From an uncultured Clostridia bacterium (lineage in GTDB: Bacteria > Bacillota > Clostridia > Oscillospirales > Acutalibacteraceae), in the NCBI GenBank assembly GCA_946410005.1, contig CAMJYS010000006.1, forward strand, positions 1 through 16,563: 16,563 nt of DNA, given 5' to 3'. Below are positions 6,612-13,667 of this stretch, piece after piece (the stretch's first letter is position 1; the number at the start of each line of letters is the position of its first letter). The notes below the pieces were generated by a model. It searched no databases. It saw nothing but the letters and a program-made list of their open reading frames with translations, and was not told the DNA's origin. The position numbers and the translations under genes are program-made.

Positions 6612-6794
6612 ATTCTGCTTAATTCGCGGACTGTGTTCATATAACCCTACAACTTTTTATAGGGAGCTCGGCCTCCCGTATCTGATTGCAGACCTCCCGA
6701 TTATTTGTCGGACGAAGGGAGCGTGAGGATGCGGGGAGAGCACCCACCTGCTTAGGTAGCAGGTTATTTCGAGCACGATACGGTTAAGCGGAAT
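6612..6794 (+). ncRNA. ssrS: Probable 6S RNA
   Basis: This fills most of the roughly 320-bp gene-free gap before cvpA. The ends form a closing stem (ATTCTGCTTAA 6612-6622 with TTAAGCGGAAT 6784-6794). Inside, CCGTATC (6677-6683) can pair with GATACGG (6777-6783), adjoining the closing stem on the 3' side. The 3' part has the segment GAGCACCCACCT followed by a CCTGCT/AGCAGG hairpin and TTATTT, which I recognise as the conserved 3' half of bacterial 6S RNAs. Local hairpins GGGAG/CTCCC and CCGA/TCGG and the size of about 185 nt fit. The bases are much more GC-rich than the flanks, as expected for structured RNA. 6S RNA mimics an open promoter and binds sigma-A RNA polymerase. The identity rests on memory of the family, not on a covariance search, and the ends are approximate. 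Confidence 0.72.
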
Positions 6795-6836
6795 TTTATT
6801 GTGAAAATATTGATGTTTTTTATAAATTCGGACAAG

Positions 6837-6865
6837 TTGTTTAATCTCTTGGATTATGATATACT
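6837..6865 (+). promoter_or_regulatory. Promoter for the cvpA-pgsA genes
   Basis: TTGTTT (6837-6842), a 17-bp spacer and TATACT (6860-6865), lying between the putative 6S RNA and cvpA. A ribosome site AGGTGGT follows at 6894-6900. Confidence 0.6.
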
Positions 6866-6910
6866 GTACTTGAATGAAATGGTAATTAAAATTAGGTGGT
6901 GCCGGTTTTT

Positions 6911-7618
6911 TTGAACAGTCTTTTACTTGACATTTCAGTTGTAATGATTTTTTGTATATTCATTATTTTAGGTTTTAGGAGCGGTGTTATAAAGTCATTT
7001 TTATCATTTGCAGGTTATATTTTTTCATCGCTAAGTTCAGTATATTGTGCGGATATATCGTCGAAATTTGTGTACTTTAACTTTATAGAGCCGGAAATAT
7101 TAAAAAAAGTGGAAAATCAAATTATGAGTAAAACGTTTAATTTAGACAAGCTTTTAAATTCTATTCCAAAGCCTATTCTTGAGTTTTTACCCAAAAACGG
7201 AATAACACCATCTACAATAAGCCATATTATAAATAATAATACGGTTTCTGTTTCAGCACAGAAAATAGTAAATTCATTTTCACCGATAATTATAGATATT
7301 CTTAAATCTTCGTTTACTGCCGTGTTATTTATAGTTTTTGTAATACTTACAAAATGGATATCAAAATTAATTTTCAGAATATGCAAATTCTCACCTATAA
7401 AACATACCAATACCATTTTAGGGGGAATTTTCGGATTATTTAAAGGATACATATCAATATTAGTTTGTATGTGCTGTTTAAGAGCGATTATCACAATTAA
7501 GCAAGATGTAGACGTTTCACAAATTTTTTCTGAAGAAAGTATATCAAATACCATGATATTTAATAAAATGTATGAGAACAATCCAATTTATAACTTTTTT
7601 ATAGGAGTGTCTAATTGA
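6911..7618 (+). CDS. cvpA: CvpA family membrane protein
   Basis: A 235-residue integral membrane protein. The N-terminus (LLLDISVVMIFCIFIILGFRSGV, then IKSFLSFAGYIFSSLSS) has the CvpA signature of a first helix, an R/K-x-G turn and a second helix. Later helices run around 'FTAVLFIVFVILTKWISKLIF' and 'LGGIFGLFKGYISILVCMCCL', where the G-x-x-x-G-x-x-K-G is typical. CvpA proteins were named for a role in colicin V production but are widespread, and their function in Bacillota is not settled. TTG at 6911 is chosen: AGGTGGT lies at 6894-6900, whereas GTG codons at 6896 and 6899 fall inside that ribosome site. The stop is about 30 bp before the pgsA start, so the two are probably co-transcribed. 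Confidence 0.82.
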   Translation: MNSLLLDISVVMIFCIFIILGFRSGVIKSFLSFAGYIFSSLSSVYCADISSKFVYFNFIEPEILKKVENQIMSKTFNLDKLLNSIPKPILEFLPKNGITPSTISHIINNNTVSVSAQKIVNSFSPIIIDILKSSFTAVLFIVFVILTKWISKLIFRICKFSPIKHTNTILGGIFGLFKGYISILVCMCCLRAIITIKQDVDVSQIFSEESISNTMIFNKMYENNPIYNFFIGVSN

Positions 7619-7649
7619 AAATAAAATTATGGAAGGACTTTTATGCGAA

Positions 7650-8225
7650 ATGAAAGATTTATTTTGTGAAAAAGGCAATTTAACAGTTCCAAATATTTTA
7701 TCGGTTATGAGAATAATACTTATCTTTCCTTTCGTAATATCAATATTGAATGACAATTATATTCACGCAGGAATAATTTTGATTTTATCCGGAATCAGCG
7801 ATTTATTAGATGGCATAATTGCAAGAAAATTAAATCAGATAACAACTCTCGGAAAAATTCTTGACCCTATGGCTGATAAATTAACACTTATGGCTGTTAT
7901 GATATGTTTTGGAATAAAATTTCCATGTATATTTCCATTTATGATTATTTTGGTTTTTAAAGAACTATGTATGCTTTTTGGTGGAGCAATACTTATAAAA
8001 CAAAAGAAAATTCCGACAACCGCAAGATGGTATGGAAAGTTCGCTACAGTGGTATTTTATTTTTCTGTAATTATAATAATCGGTTTGAAAGCACTTTTCG
8101 GAATAGAAAATTATTTTGTAAATATTTCATTGATGCTTTTAACAGCATTGTGTATGTGTTATTCTATATTTAGATATTTTCAAATTTTTATGTTTATTAT
8201 AAAAAATGACGAAGCGTTAAAATAA
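7650..8225 (+). CDS. pgsA: CDP-diacylglycerol--glycerol-3-phosphate 3-phosphatidyltransferase
   Basis: Membrane enzyme that transfers phosphatidyl from CDP-diacylglycerol to glycerol 3-phosphate, giving phosphatidylglycerol phosphate for anionic lipids. The complete CDP-alcohol phosphotransferase signature D-x2-D-G-x2-A-R-x8-G-x3-D-x3-D is present in the stretch SDLLDGIIARKLNQITTLGK followed by ILDPMAD. The start of the mature fold, N-L-T-V-P-N-I-L-S-V-M-R-I-I-L-I, matches PgsA and favours it over phosphatidylserine or cardiolipin synthases. Several hydrophobic helices follow. ATG at 7650 is preferred because GGAAGGA (7631-7637) precedes it and PgsA proteins usually begin shortly before this N-P-N-x-L-(S/T) motif. 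An in-frame ATG at 7629 would add seven residues but has no good ribosome site. It is downstream of cvpA and 57 bp before clpE. Confidence 0.9.
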   Translation: MKDLFCEKGNLTVPNILSVMRIILIFPFVISILNDNYIHAGIILILSGISDLLDGIIARKLNQITTLGKILDPMADKLTLMAVMICFGIKFPCIFPFMIILVFKELCMLFGGAILIKQKKIPTTARWYGKFATVVFYFSVIIIIGLKALFGIENYFVNISLMLLTALCMCYSIFRYFQIFMFIIKNDEALK

Positions 8226-8282
8226 TTCATTTAGAGCAACGGTTTATAATATAAAAAATAAAACATTTAAGGAGTAAAAATT

Positions 8283-10586
8283 ATGCTTTGTTCAAGATGC
8301 AAAAAAAGAGCTGCGGTAGTTTTTATATCTTCAAATAAAAATAAAAATTCAGGAACGGAAGGATTATGTGTTCCTTGTGCAAAAGAAATAGGAATAAATC
8401 CTTTTGATAATATAATGAAAGATTTTAATATTTCGGAAGAAGAAATGTCAGATATGCAAGAGCAAATTTCAGAAATTTTTGATGGTGACTCGGATCAAGG
8501 TGATAATAATGACGAAGATGAAGAAGACATCGTTAAAGGTGGTGCGACAACTTTTCCGTTTGTTAAAAATCTGTTTTCGAATATGCTTTTCTCTAATAAA
8601 CCTAATGACAATGATGAATCTTCGGAAAATTCTGAAAAAATTGAAAAATCAAAAAAGAAAAAGAAATCCAAAAGAAGAAACTTAAATTTATATTGCATAG
8701 ACTTGACCGCTAAAGCTAAAAATGGTCAAGTAGACCGCATAATCGGAAGAGATAAGGAAATTAACAGAGCAATACAAATTCTGTGCAGAAGAACAAAAAA
8801 CAATCCTTGTTTAATCGGTGAACCCGGTGTCGGAAAAACTGCCATTGCGGAGGGATTAGCGTGTAAAATAGCTAACGGAGATGTGCCGTTTAAGTTAAAG
8901 AAAAAAGAAATATTTTTACTGGATTTAACCGCTCTTGTAGCAGGTACGCAATTTAGAGGACAGTTTGAAAATAGAATAAAAGGACTTATCGAAGAAGTAA
9001 AAAAGGAAGGTAATATAATACTTTTTATTGATGAAGTTCATAGTCTGGTCGGAGCGGGAGATTCCGAAGGCTCGATGAATGCGGCGAATATTTTAAAACC
9101 AGCTCTTTCAAGAGGTGAAATACAAGTAATCGGCGCCACTACTTTCGCAGAATATCGAAAATATATCGAAAAAGATTCTGCTTTGGAAAGAAGATTCCAA
9201 TCCGTAAAGATAGCTGAATCCACCATAAATGAAACTATAGATATTTTGAAAGGAATAAAAGACTATTACGAAACGCATCATAGAGTAAAAGTATCTGATT
9301 ATATAATAAATCGTTTGGTTACCCTTTCAGAAAGATATATAACCGATAGATTTTTGCCCGATAAAGCAATTGACCTTTTGGATGAATCCTGTACACATGC
9401 ATCGTTGGAAAACAAAGATTTGGCAAAATACGATTTAGAAAACGCAGATTTGCAAAAATTAAAATCAGAAGAAGAAGCAATTTTAGCTTCAGGTGAAGAA
9501 GCTGATTACGAAAAATTAGCACAAATTCGCTGTAATATAGCTAAACTCGAAAAAGAAATAGAAAGCTTAAAAGAAATAGCTCTTAATAGAGAAGTTACTG
9601 AAAACGACATAGCTTATGTTATAGAACTTTGGACAGGAATACCGTCATCGAAAATAACAGAGCATGAATTTAAAAAACTGGCAAATTTAGAAGACCATTT
9701 AAAAAAGAAAATAATAGGTCAAGATAAGGCTATAAAAGAAATTTCAGCAGCAATCAGAAGAAATAGAGTGCAAATAAGTCCTCGCCGTAGACCGGCATCG
9801 TTTATATTCGTCGGACCAACCGGAGTCGGTAAAACAGAGCTTGTTAAAACTCTCGCAACGGAACTTTTTGACGTTCCCGATTCACTCATAAAAATAGATA
9901 TGTCAGAATACATGGAAAAACATTCTGCGGCTAAAATAGTAGGTTCACCTCCCGGATACGTTGGATATGACGAAGCGGGTCAATTAACAGAAAAGGTTCG
10001 TCAAAGACCTTATTCCGTTTTGCTTTTTGATGAAATCGAAAAAGCACATCCTGACGTTTTAAATATTCTTTTGCAAGTTTTGGATGAAGGAAAAATAACG
10101 GATTCGCACGGCCGAGTTGTCAATTTTGAAAACACAGTAATAGTTATGACATCAAACGCCGGAAGTAATAAAAAAGATGGTGCTTTGGGATTTGCAAAAA
10201 CTGAAGGCGATTTAGTAAAAGAAAAGACTTTAAAAGCATTGAAAGAATTTTTAAGACCTGAGTTTATGAGTAGAATTGACGAAATAATCGTGTTTAATAA
10301 TCTGACAGAAAAAGATTACGAAAAAATTGCGAAAATTATGCTCGATGAATATGTTGATATACTTTCTGAAAGAAATATAAAATTCAGCTATGACAACGAA
10401 GCTTTGAAAAAATTAGCAAACAAAGCATTTGGCGGTGAAAGCGGAGCAAGGGATTTAAGAAATTTGATTAGAAAAGAAGTCGAGGATAAAATTTCTCTTG
10501 CAATAGTAGATAATGACGGATTTGACATAGGAGAAGTTAAATTAACTGCAAATCCGGAGCTAAATTTAATCGTGAACAAAAAATAA
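8283..10586 (+). CDS. clpE: ATP-dependent Clp protease ATP-binding subunit, ClpE type
   Basis: HSP100 unfoldase of 767 residues that should feed proteins to ClpP. It begins with a zinc finger (C3-x2-C6 and C29-x2-C32), then an acidic and Lys-rich linker (about 40-130), and lacks the Clp-N repeat domain, which is the ClpE layout. Two AAA+ modules follow. D1 has Walker A GEPGVGKT (179-186), Walker B ILFIDEVH and the GQFRGQFE-type pore region (GTQFRGQFE). The middle region is short and UVR-like. D2 has GPTGVGKT (511-518), [10 protein letters not shown], the G-Y-V-G pore loop, and GAR near the C-terminus. L635-G-F sits in the ClpP-docking loop position. AAGGAG (8269-8274) supports the ATG. clpP is not in the window. 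I see no CtsR-type heptad repeat upstream, so its heat-shock control is not evident here. ClpC is the alternative name. Confidence 0.93.
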   Translation: MLCSRCKKRAAVVFISSNKNKNSGTEGLCVPCAKEIGINPFDNIMKDFNISEEEMSDMQEQISEIFDGDSDQGDNNDEDEEDIVKGGATTFPFVKNLFSNMLFSNKPNDNDESSENSEKIEKSKKKKKSKRRNLNLYCIDLTAKAKNGQVDRIIGRDKEINRAIQILCRRTKNNPCLIGEPGVGKTAIAEGLACKIANGDVPFKLKKKEIFLLDLTALVAGTQFRGQFENRIKGLIEEVKKEGNIILFIDEVHSLVGAGDSEGSMNAANILKPALSRGEIQVIGATTFAEYRKYIEKDSALERRFQSVKIAESTINETIDILKGIKDYYETHHRVKVSDYIINRLVTLSERYITDRFLPDKAIDLLDESCTHASLENKDLAKYDLENADLQKLKSEEEAILASGEEADYEKLAQIRCNIAKLEKEIESLKEIALNREVTENDIAYVIELWTGIPSSKITEHEFKKLANLEDHLKKKIIGQDKAIKEISAAIRRNRVQISPRRRPASFIFVGPTGVGKTELVKTLATELFDVPDSLIKIDMSEYMEKHSAAKIVGSPPGYVGYDEAGQLTEKVRQRPYSVLLFDEIEKAHPDVLNILLQVLDEGKITDSHGRVVNFENTVIVMTSNAGSNKKDGALGFAKTEGDLVKEKTLKALKEFLRPEFMSRIDEIIVFNNLTEKDYEKIAKIMLDEYVDILSERNIKFSYDNEALKKLANKAFGGESGARDLRNLIRKEVEDKISLAIVDNDGFDIGEVKLTANPELNLIVNKK

Positions 10587-10597
10587 AATTTATAAAG

Positions 10598-10633
10598 AGA
10601 ATATGCTTAGCGGCGTATTCTTTCTTATTTTTT
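10598..10633 (+). terminator. Rho-independent terminator after clpE
   Basis: AGAATATGC (10598-10606) pairs with GCGTATTCT (10613-10621) with one G-U pair around a 6-nt loop, followed by the T-rich tract TTCTTATTTTTT. Confidence 0.8.
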
Positions 10634-10672
10634 CGGAATTATGTATAATTAGAGTATATTTAACGGTTACCC

Positions 10673-10680
10673 GAGGTGAT
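10673..10680 (+). promoter_or_regulatory. Ribosome binding site that fixes the nrdR start
   Basis: GAGGTGAT matches the extended Shine-Dalgarno sequence (GGAGGTGATC). Its AGG ends 9 nt before the ATT at 10686. The nrdR frame has a TGA at 10680-10682, so initiation must be between there and the conserved Lys-Cys codons at 10689. TATAAT at 10644-10649 is a plausible -10 element, but its -35 is weak. Confidence 0.75.
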
Positions 10681-10685
10681 GACTT

Positions 10686-11138
10686 ATTAAATGTCCATAT
10701 TGTGCTTATTTAGAAAGTAAAGTTACGGAATCACGTTGTGCAGACGACGGATTAAAAGTTCGTAGGCGTAGGGAATGCGAAAGCTGCCATAGACGTTTTA
10801 CGACATACGAAGTTATAGAAAGCGTGCCGATTATGGTAATTAAGCGCAATGGAATGCGTGAGAAATTCGAGAGGAAAAAAGTTTTTGACGGGCTTTTTAA
10901 ATCCTGTGAAAAAAGGAAAATCACGCTCGATGATATTGAAAAAATGACGGATTCCATAGAGAAAAAAATTCAAAGTTTGCCGGAACGTGAAGTTTCATCA
11001 ACCCATATCGGTGAACTTTGTATGGATGAACTCAAAAAAATCGACGAAGTTGCGTATATACGTTTTGCGTCTGTTTATCGAGAGTTTAAAGATGTCCAAG
11101 CTTTTATGAAAGAACTCGAAACTTTTTTAAATAAATAA
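10686..11138 (+). CDS. nrdR: Transcriptional repressor NrdR, ATT start codon
   Basis: Zinc-ribbon/ATP-cone repressor that senses ATP and dATP and represses ribonucleotide reductase genes. With initiation at ATT (10686) the protein is 150 residues, the normal length, beginning M-K-C-P-Y-C. The zinc ribbon has C3-x2-C6 and the C-E-S-C pair, followed by H-R-R-F-T-T-Y-E. The ATP-cone starts at V-I-K-R-N-G-M-R-E-K-F and ends in the conserved VAYIRFASVYREFKD. No ATG, GTG or TTG exists in frame upstream of the ribbon: TGA occupies 10680-10682, followed by CTT and ATT. Standard gene callers would start at GTG or ATG near 10815-10824 and lose the whole DNA-binding ribbon. The gene has its own terminator-flanked unit. 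The target nrd genes are outside the window. Confidence 0.88.
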   Translation: MKCPYCAYLESKVTESRCADDGLKVRRRRECESCHRRFTTYEVIESVPIMVIKRNGMREKFERKKVFDGLFKSCEKRKITLDDIEKMTDSIEKKIQSLPEREVSSTHIGELCMDELKKIDEVAYIRFASVYREFKDVQAFMKELETFLNK

Positions 11139-11146
11139 TTCCTAGT

Positions 11147-11190
11147 AAAAAACACCTTTTGAATTTTTCTTCAAAAGGTGAATTTATTTT
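11147..11190. terminator. Bidirectional terminator between nrdR and tRNA-Ala
   Basis: A perfect 11-bp stem (CACCTTTTGAA 11153-11163 with TTCAAAAGGTG 11170-11180) and a 6-nt loop. On the minus strand it is followed by T6 (11147-11152), on the plus strand by AATTTATTTT. It serves the converging nrdR and tRNA-Ala. Confidence 0.88.
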
Positions 11191-11191
11191 C

Positions 11192-11267
11192 TGGTGGACT
11201 TAAGGGGGGTCGAACCCCTGACCTCTGCATTGCGAACGCAGCGCTCTACCAACTGAGCTATAAGCCC
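11192..11267 (-). tRNA. tRNA-Ala (anticodon CGC)
   Basis: A 76-nt cloverleaf on the minus strand with encoded CCA. The acceptor GGGCTTA/TAAGTCC contains the G3-U70 pair that marks alanine tRNAs. The D arm is GCTC-AGTTGGTA-GAGC, the anticodon stem CTGCG/TGCAG with loop TTCGCAA (anticodon CGC, reading GCG), and the T arm AGGGG-TTCGACC-CCCCT. A CGC isoacceptor is a specialised addition in an AT-rich genome, where a UGC tRNA usually suffices. Confidence 0.95.
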
Positions 11268-11285
11268 GAAACCGTACACATATAT

Positions 11286-11314
11286 ATAGTATAGCATAGG
11301 ATATATTTTGTCAA
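11286..11314 (-). promoter_or_regulatory. Promoter for tRNA-Ala
   Basis: In minus-strand reading: TTGACA (11314-11309), a 17-bp spacer and TACTAT (11291-11286), about 20 bp before the tRNA 5' end. An overlapping TATACT gives a 15-bp spacer instead. Confidence 0.7.
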
Positions 11315-11348
11315 CTCGTAAATTTAAAAATTAAATCCAAAATAGGTA

Positions 11349-11376
11349 TTGACATTTTGTGCCCATTTGATATAAT
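11349..11376 (+). promoter_or_regulatory. Promoter for tRNA-Thr
   Basis: Consensus TTGACA (11349-11354), a 16-bp spacer and TATAAT (11371-11376), ending 11 bp before the tRNA 5' end at 11388. Confidence 0.85.
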
Positions 11377-11387
11377 AATGAATGGTT

Positions 11388-11463
11388 GCTGATATAGCTC
11401 AGCAGGTAGAGCACATCCTTGGTAAGGATGAGGTCACCGGTTCAAGTCCGGTTATCAGCTCCA
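11388..11463 (+). tRNA. tRNA-Thr (anticodon GGT)
   Basis: A 76-nt cloverleaf with encoded CCA. The acceptor is GCTGATA/TATCAGC with discriminator T, the D arm GCTC-AGCAGGTA-GAGC, the anticodon stem CATCC/GGATG with loop TTGGTAA (anticodon GGT), and the T arm ACCGG-TTCAAGT-CCGGT. It reads threonine codons ACC and ACT. Confidence 0.96.
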
Positions 11464-11504
11464 TAGATCTCTTTTATAATATTTTTCTGTAATGATTCAA
11501 GCTT

Positions 11505-11534
11505 TTCCTCGGATTTGTTTCCGAGGAATTTTTT
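11505..11534 (+). terminator. Rho-independent terminator after tRNA-Thr
   Basis: TTCCTCGG (11505-11512) pairs with CCGAGGAA (11521-11528) around an 8-nt loop, then T6. The next 110 bp up to the promoter at 11644 are very AT-rich, and I see no gene or clear motif there. Confidence 0.9.
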
Positions 11535-11643
11535 ATTCAAAAATTTTCTGAAAAAATTTTTCTCTATAAATTCCACAAAATAGCGGTTTTGAGTGAATAA
11601 TTTATTCTAAAACGACAAATTATAAAAAATATTCACAAAAGTA

Positions 11644-11672
11644 TTGACAATAAAATTTCAAATATGTATCAT
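11644..11672 (+). promoter_or_regulatory. Promoter for the surface-protein/signal-peptidase operon
   Basis: TTGACA (11644-11649), a 17-bp spacer and TATCAT (11667-11672), about 40 bp before the ATG at 11713. It is the only clear promoter I find for the genes from 11713 to the window end. Confidence 0.8.
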
Positions 11673-11712
11673 ATATACGAAAACAATAATTTGTAGAAAG
11701 GTGGTTTTTTTG

Positions 11713-12429
11713 ATGAATACAAAAAAACACGGTAAAGTTACTATGGCATTGGTCATGATTGGAGGTTTGGCGGCGCTTTCAATTGCATATGCGGCAATTT
11801 CAACACAGCTCAACATTCGAACGAACGGAGACTCAGAAAAAGTTGAAGCGTCTGCAGTTATGTTTGATGAGACTTCTGATGCATGTAAAGGTTATGGCGT
11901 TTCAAAGCCTGTGGATTCGAGTGGGGTAATATCAGCTTCAAATGAATATGAAAATACACCGGGTAAAGAAACAGATAACGATTTAGCAAAATGCGGAAGT
12001 GTTGTAATTGGAAGTTCAAACAAAAGAAACGATACTGTAACAATTAATGGAACAATTCTAAGAGATTATGGTGCGTTTGCTGTTTATAAATTGACTATAG
12101 TGAATAGAGGTAGTACTGCTGTACAATTAACAAATAGTCCTAATTCTAACGATGTTATAAAATTCACAGATGGTACAGATTCAAAAATTCAGAAAAACGT
12201 AACAATAGGAGTATACACAAATCCGGAATGTACATCATTGGTTTATCAAGGTGCACAAATTGCAGGAGGCGCGTCTACTACATGGTATGTAAAAGTTGCT
12301 CACAGAGCTTATGGCACAGAATATACTGGAAGTAACCCGACGGATATATCATATGGTAACGATACACAAGATATTACATCAGGCCAATTCGGATTTACAA
12401 TTACACCGGTTTGGGAAAACGTTCAATAA
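11713..12429 (+). CDS. TasA/CalY-like exported protein with SipW-class signal
   Basis: A 238-residue secreted protein. A short basic start (MNTKKHGK) leads to a hydrophobic core at about 9-24 and then S23-I-A-Y-A-A-I-S-T-Q-L-N-I-R, which resembles the signal region of SipW-dependent proteins such as TasA, where cleavage falls near an A-(Y/W)-A-x-(F/I) sequence. The mature part has 'TVTINGTILRDYGAFAVYKLTIVNRGSTAVQL' type beta strands (here split by turns), as in TasA/camelysin-like Ig folds, and ends FGFTITPVWENVQ. The ATG at 11713 is preferred because AAAGGTGGT (11698-11705) precedes it; an in-frame TTG at 11644 lies in the promoter. The signal peptidase gene follows by 55 bp, so this is its most likely substrate. 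It may form surface fibres, by analogy only. Confidence 0.8.
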   Translation: MNTKKHGKVTMALVMIGGLAALSIAYAAISTQLNIRTNGDSEKVEASAVMFDETSDACKGYGVSKPVDSSGVISASNEYENTPGKETDNDLAKCGSVVIGSSNKRNDTVTINGTILRDYGAFAVYKLTIVNRGSTAVQLTNSPNSNDVIKFTDGTDSKIQKNVTIGVYTNPECTSLVYQGAQIAGGASTTWYVKVAHRAYGTEYTGSNPTDISYGNDTQDITSGQFGFTITPVWENVQ

Positions 12430-12431
12430 AG

Positions 12432-12454
12432 AAAATATAGAAAAACTATATTTT
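12432..12454 (+). terminator. AT-rich intergenic hairpin (possible weak terminator or processing site)
   Basis: A perfect 9-bp stem AAAATATAG (12432-12440) with CTATATTTT (12446-12454) around a loop of five A, followed by AATTCTT. The T-tract is mostly part of the stem, so it would terminate weakly. It sits between the abundant-substrate gene and the peptidase gene and could lower expression of the latter. Confidence 0.45.
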
Positions 12455-12484
12455 AATTCTTAATTTGAAAATGATAGGAAGTTT

Positions 12485-13657
12485 ATGGTGAAGAATTATG
12501 TAAGTAGGTTGTGGAAATTGAAAAAGAATACAATAATTTTATTAATTGCGGAATTCTTACTTACAGTCGCTTTAGTTGTCGACAGTTTCATATATGATAT
12601 TGTGTCTATAAATTTTTTAACAGTTTCTATGGCAATGCTATCGGTATGGCTGGTAGCACTTGCCAGATTCGAAAAAGATGATAGACGTTATAACGAAGAT
12701 GCGATTTCAATAGTTATAATAGTTGCGGCGTCATATTATATATCAACTTATCTGTTTGGACTTATTTCAGGATTTCATTGGAACACAAACGATATGTCAT
12801 TTTTTGGAATAGCTAAAAATTTATTGCAGTTTGGGCTATACATTGTCTTTTGCGAAATGTTTAGATATGTTATTGTCTCGAAAAGATATAAATCGAGATG
12901 GATCTATGTTTTGCTTATAATAATTTTATCTCTTTGCGATACATCTGACTTGATATATAAATGTAATTTAAAAGATATTAGCGATACGGTAGAATTGGTA
13001 GGATATTACGTTTTACCAAGTATCTTAAAAAACGTTACACTTACTTATGCTTCATTTAAAGTCGGATATAAGCCGACAATTATTTATAGACTGTTGCTTG
13101 AATTGCCGATATACTTTTTGCCATTTATACCGAACACAGGGCTTTATCTTCAATCCGTAATTAATATAGTATTACCTGTTATGCTATTTTTGTATTTCTT
13201 TGTTTCATTCAGAAAATTCAAACAAGCAAAAGTTAATAATAAGAATAAATATTTAAGTTATATTTTACCGACATTGCTTTTGATGATATTGCTGTCGGGC
13301 GTCGCACTTGTCAGTGGATATTTTAAATATTATTTAGTTACAATAGGTTCCGGATCTATGACACCCACAATATGTAAAGGTGATGCGATTATAGTAAAAA
13401 AACTTGATGAAGAAGAAATCAAAGAATTAAATGTCGGTGATGTTCTTGTGTTTAGAAATTCAGGTAAAACAATTGTGCATAGAATTGTAAAAGTTCTGCA
13501 AATTAAAGGGAAATATTGTTTTAAAACCAAAGGTGATTATAATGTTGCAGAAGATGCAAATATTACAAATCAAGATGACGTTGTGGGAACTACTTATTTA
13601 AGAATCCCGTGGATAGGTATTCCTACGGTTTGGCTTAATGAACAAGTAAATTTCTAA
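12485..13657 (+). CDS. Signal peptidase I, ER/SipW type, with polytopic N-terminal domain
   Basis: A 390-residue membrane peptidase. The catalytic domain occupies the last 115 or so residues: G-S-G-S291-M-T-P-T carries the serine nucleophile, I-V-H332-R-I-V has histidine where bacterial SPases use lysine, and T-K-G-D351 and E-D357 supply the aspartates. This Ser-His-Asp set is the archaeal/ER type seen in B. subtilis SipW. SipW itself is only about 190 residues; here about 270 residues with roughly eight hydrophobic segments precede the catalytic part, the last one (about 258-280) anchoring it as in SipW. The extension looks like a membrane domain of unknown role. AGGAAG at 12476-12481 is close to the ATG at 12485, so GTG at 12488 is an alternative start. 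Likely job: processing the exported proteins encoded on both sides. Confidence 0.88.
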   Translation: MVKNYVSRLWKLKKNTIILLIAEFLLTVALVVDSFIYDIVSINFLTVSMAMLSVWLVALARFEKDDRRYNEDAISIVIIVAASYYISTYLFGLISGFHWNTNDMSFFGIAKNLLQFGLYIVFCEMFRYVIVSKRYKSRWIYVLLIIILSLCDTSDLIYKCNLKDISDTVELVGYYVLPSILKNVTLTYASFKVGYKPTIIYRLLLELPIYFLPFIPNTGLYLQSVINIVLPVMLFLYFFVSFRKFKQAKVNNKNKYLSYILPTLLLMILLSGVALVSGYFKYYLVTIGSGSMTPTICKGDAIIVKKLDEEEIKELNVGDVLVFRNSGKTIVHRIVKVLQIKGKYCFKTKGDYNVAEDANITNQDDVVGTTYLRIPWIGIPTVWLNEQVNF

Positions 13658-13667
13658 TGAAAGTAGA

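Noticed and set aside
6911..7618. cvpA as part of a bacteriocin system together with the leader-like ATPase
   Set aside because: CvpA proteins are widespread housekeeping membrane proteins despite the name. The gene is about 750 bp away, behind a terminator, another gene and an RNA, and pairs with pgsA.
8226..8282. CtsR operator or strong promoter upstream of clpE
   Set aside because: TATAAT at 8245-8250 has no acceptable -35 at the right spacing, and no tandem heptad typical of CtsR is present. Read-through from pgsA is possible.
10824..11138. nrdR starting at the ATG at 10824 (104 residues)
   Set aside because: That start removes the whole zinc ribbon, although the ribbon codons upstream are intact and a strong ribosome site lies before 10686.
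11535..11643. Possible regulatory RNA in the AT-rich gap before the surface operon
   Set aside because: Apart from the tRNA-Thr terminator there is only low-complexity AT-rich sequence, with no convincing stem or T-box/riboswitch motif.
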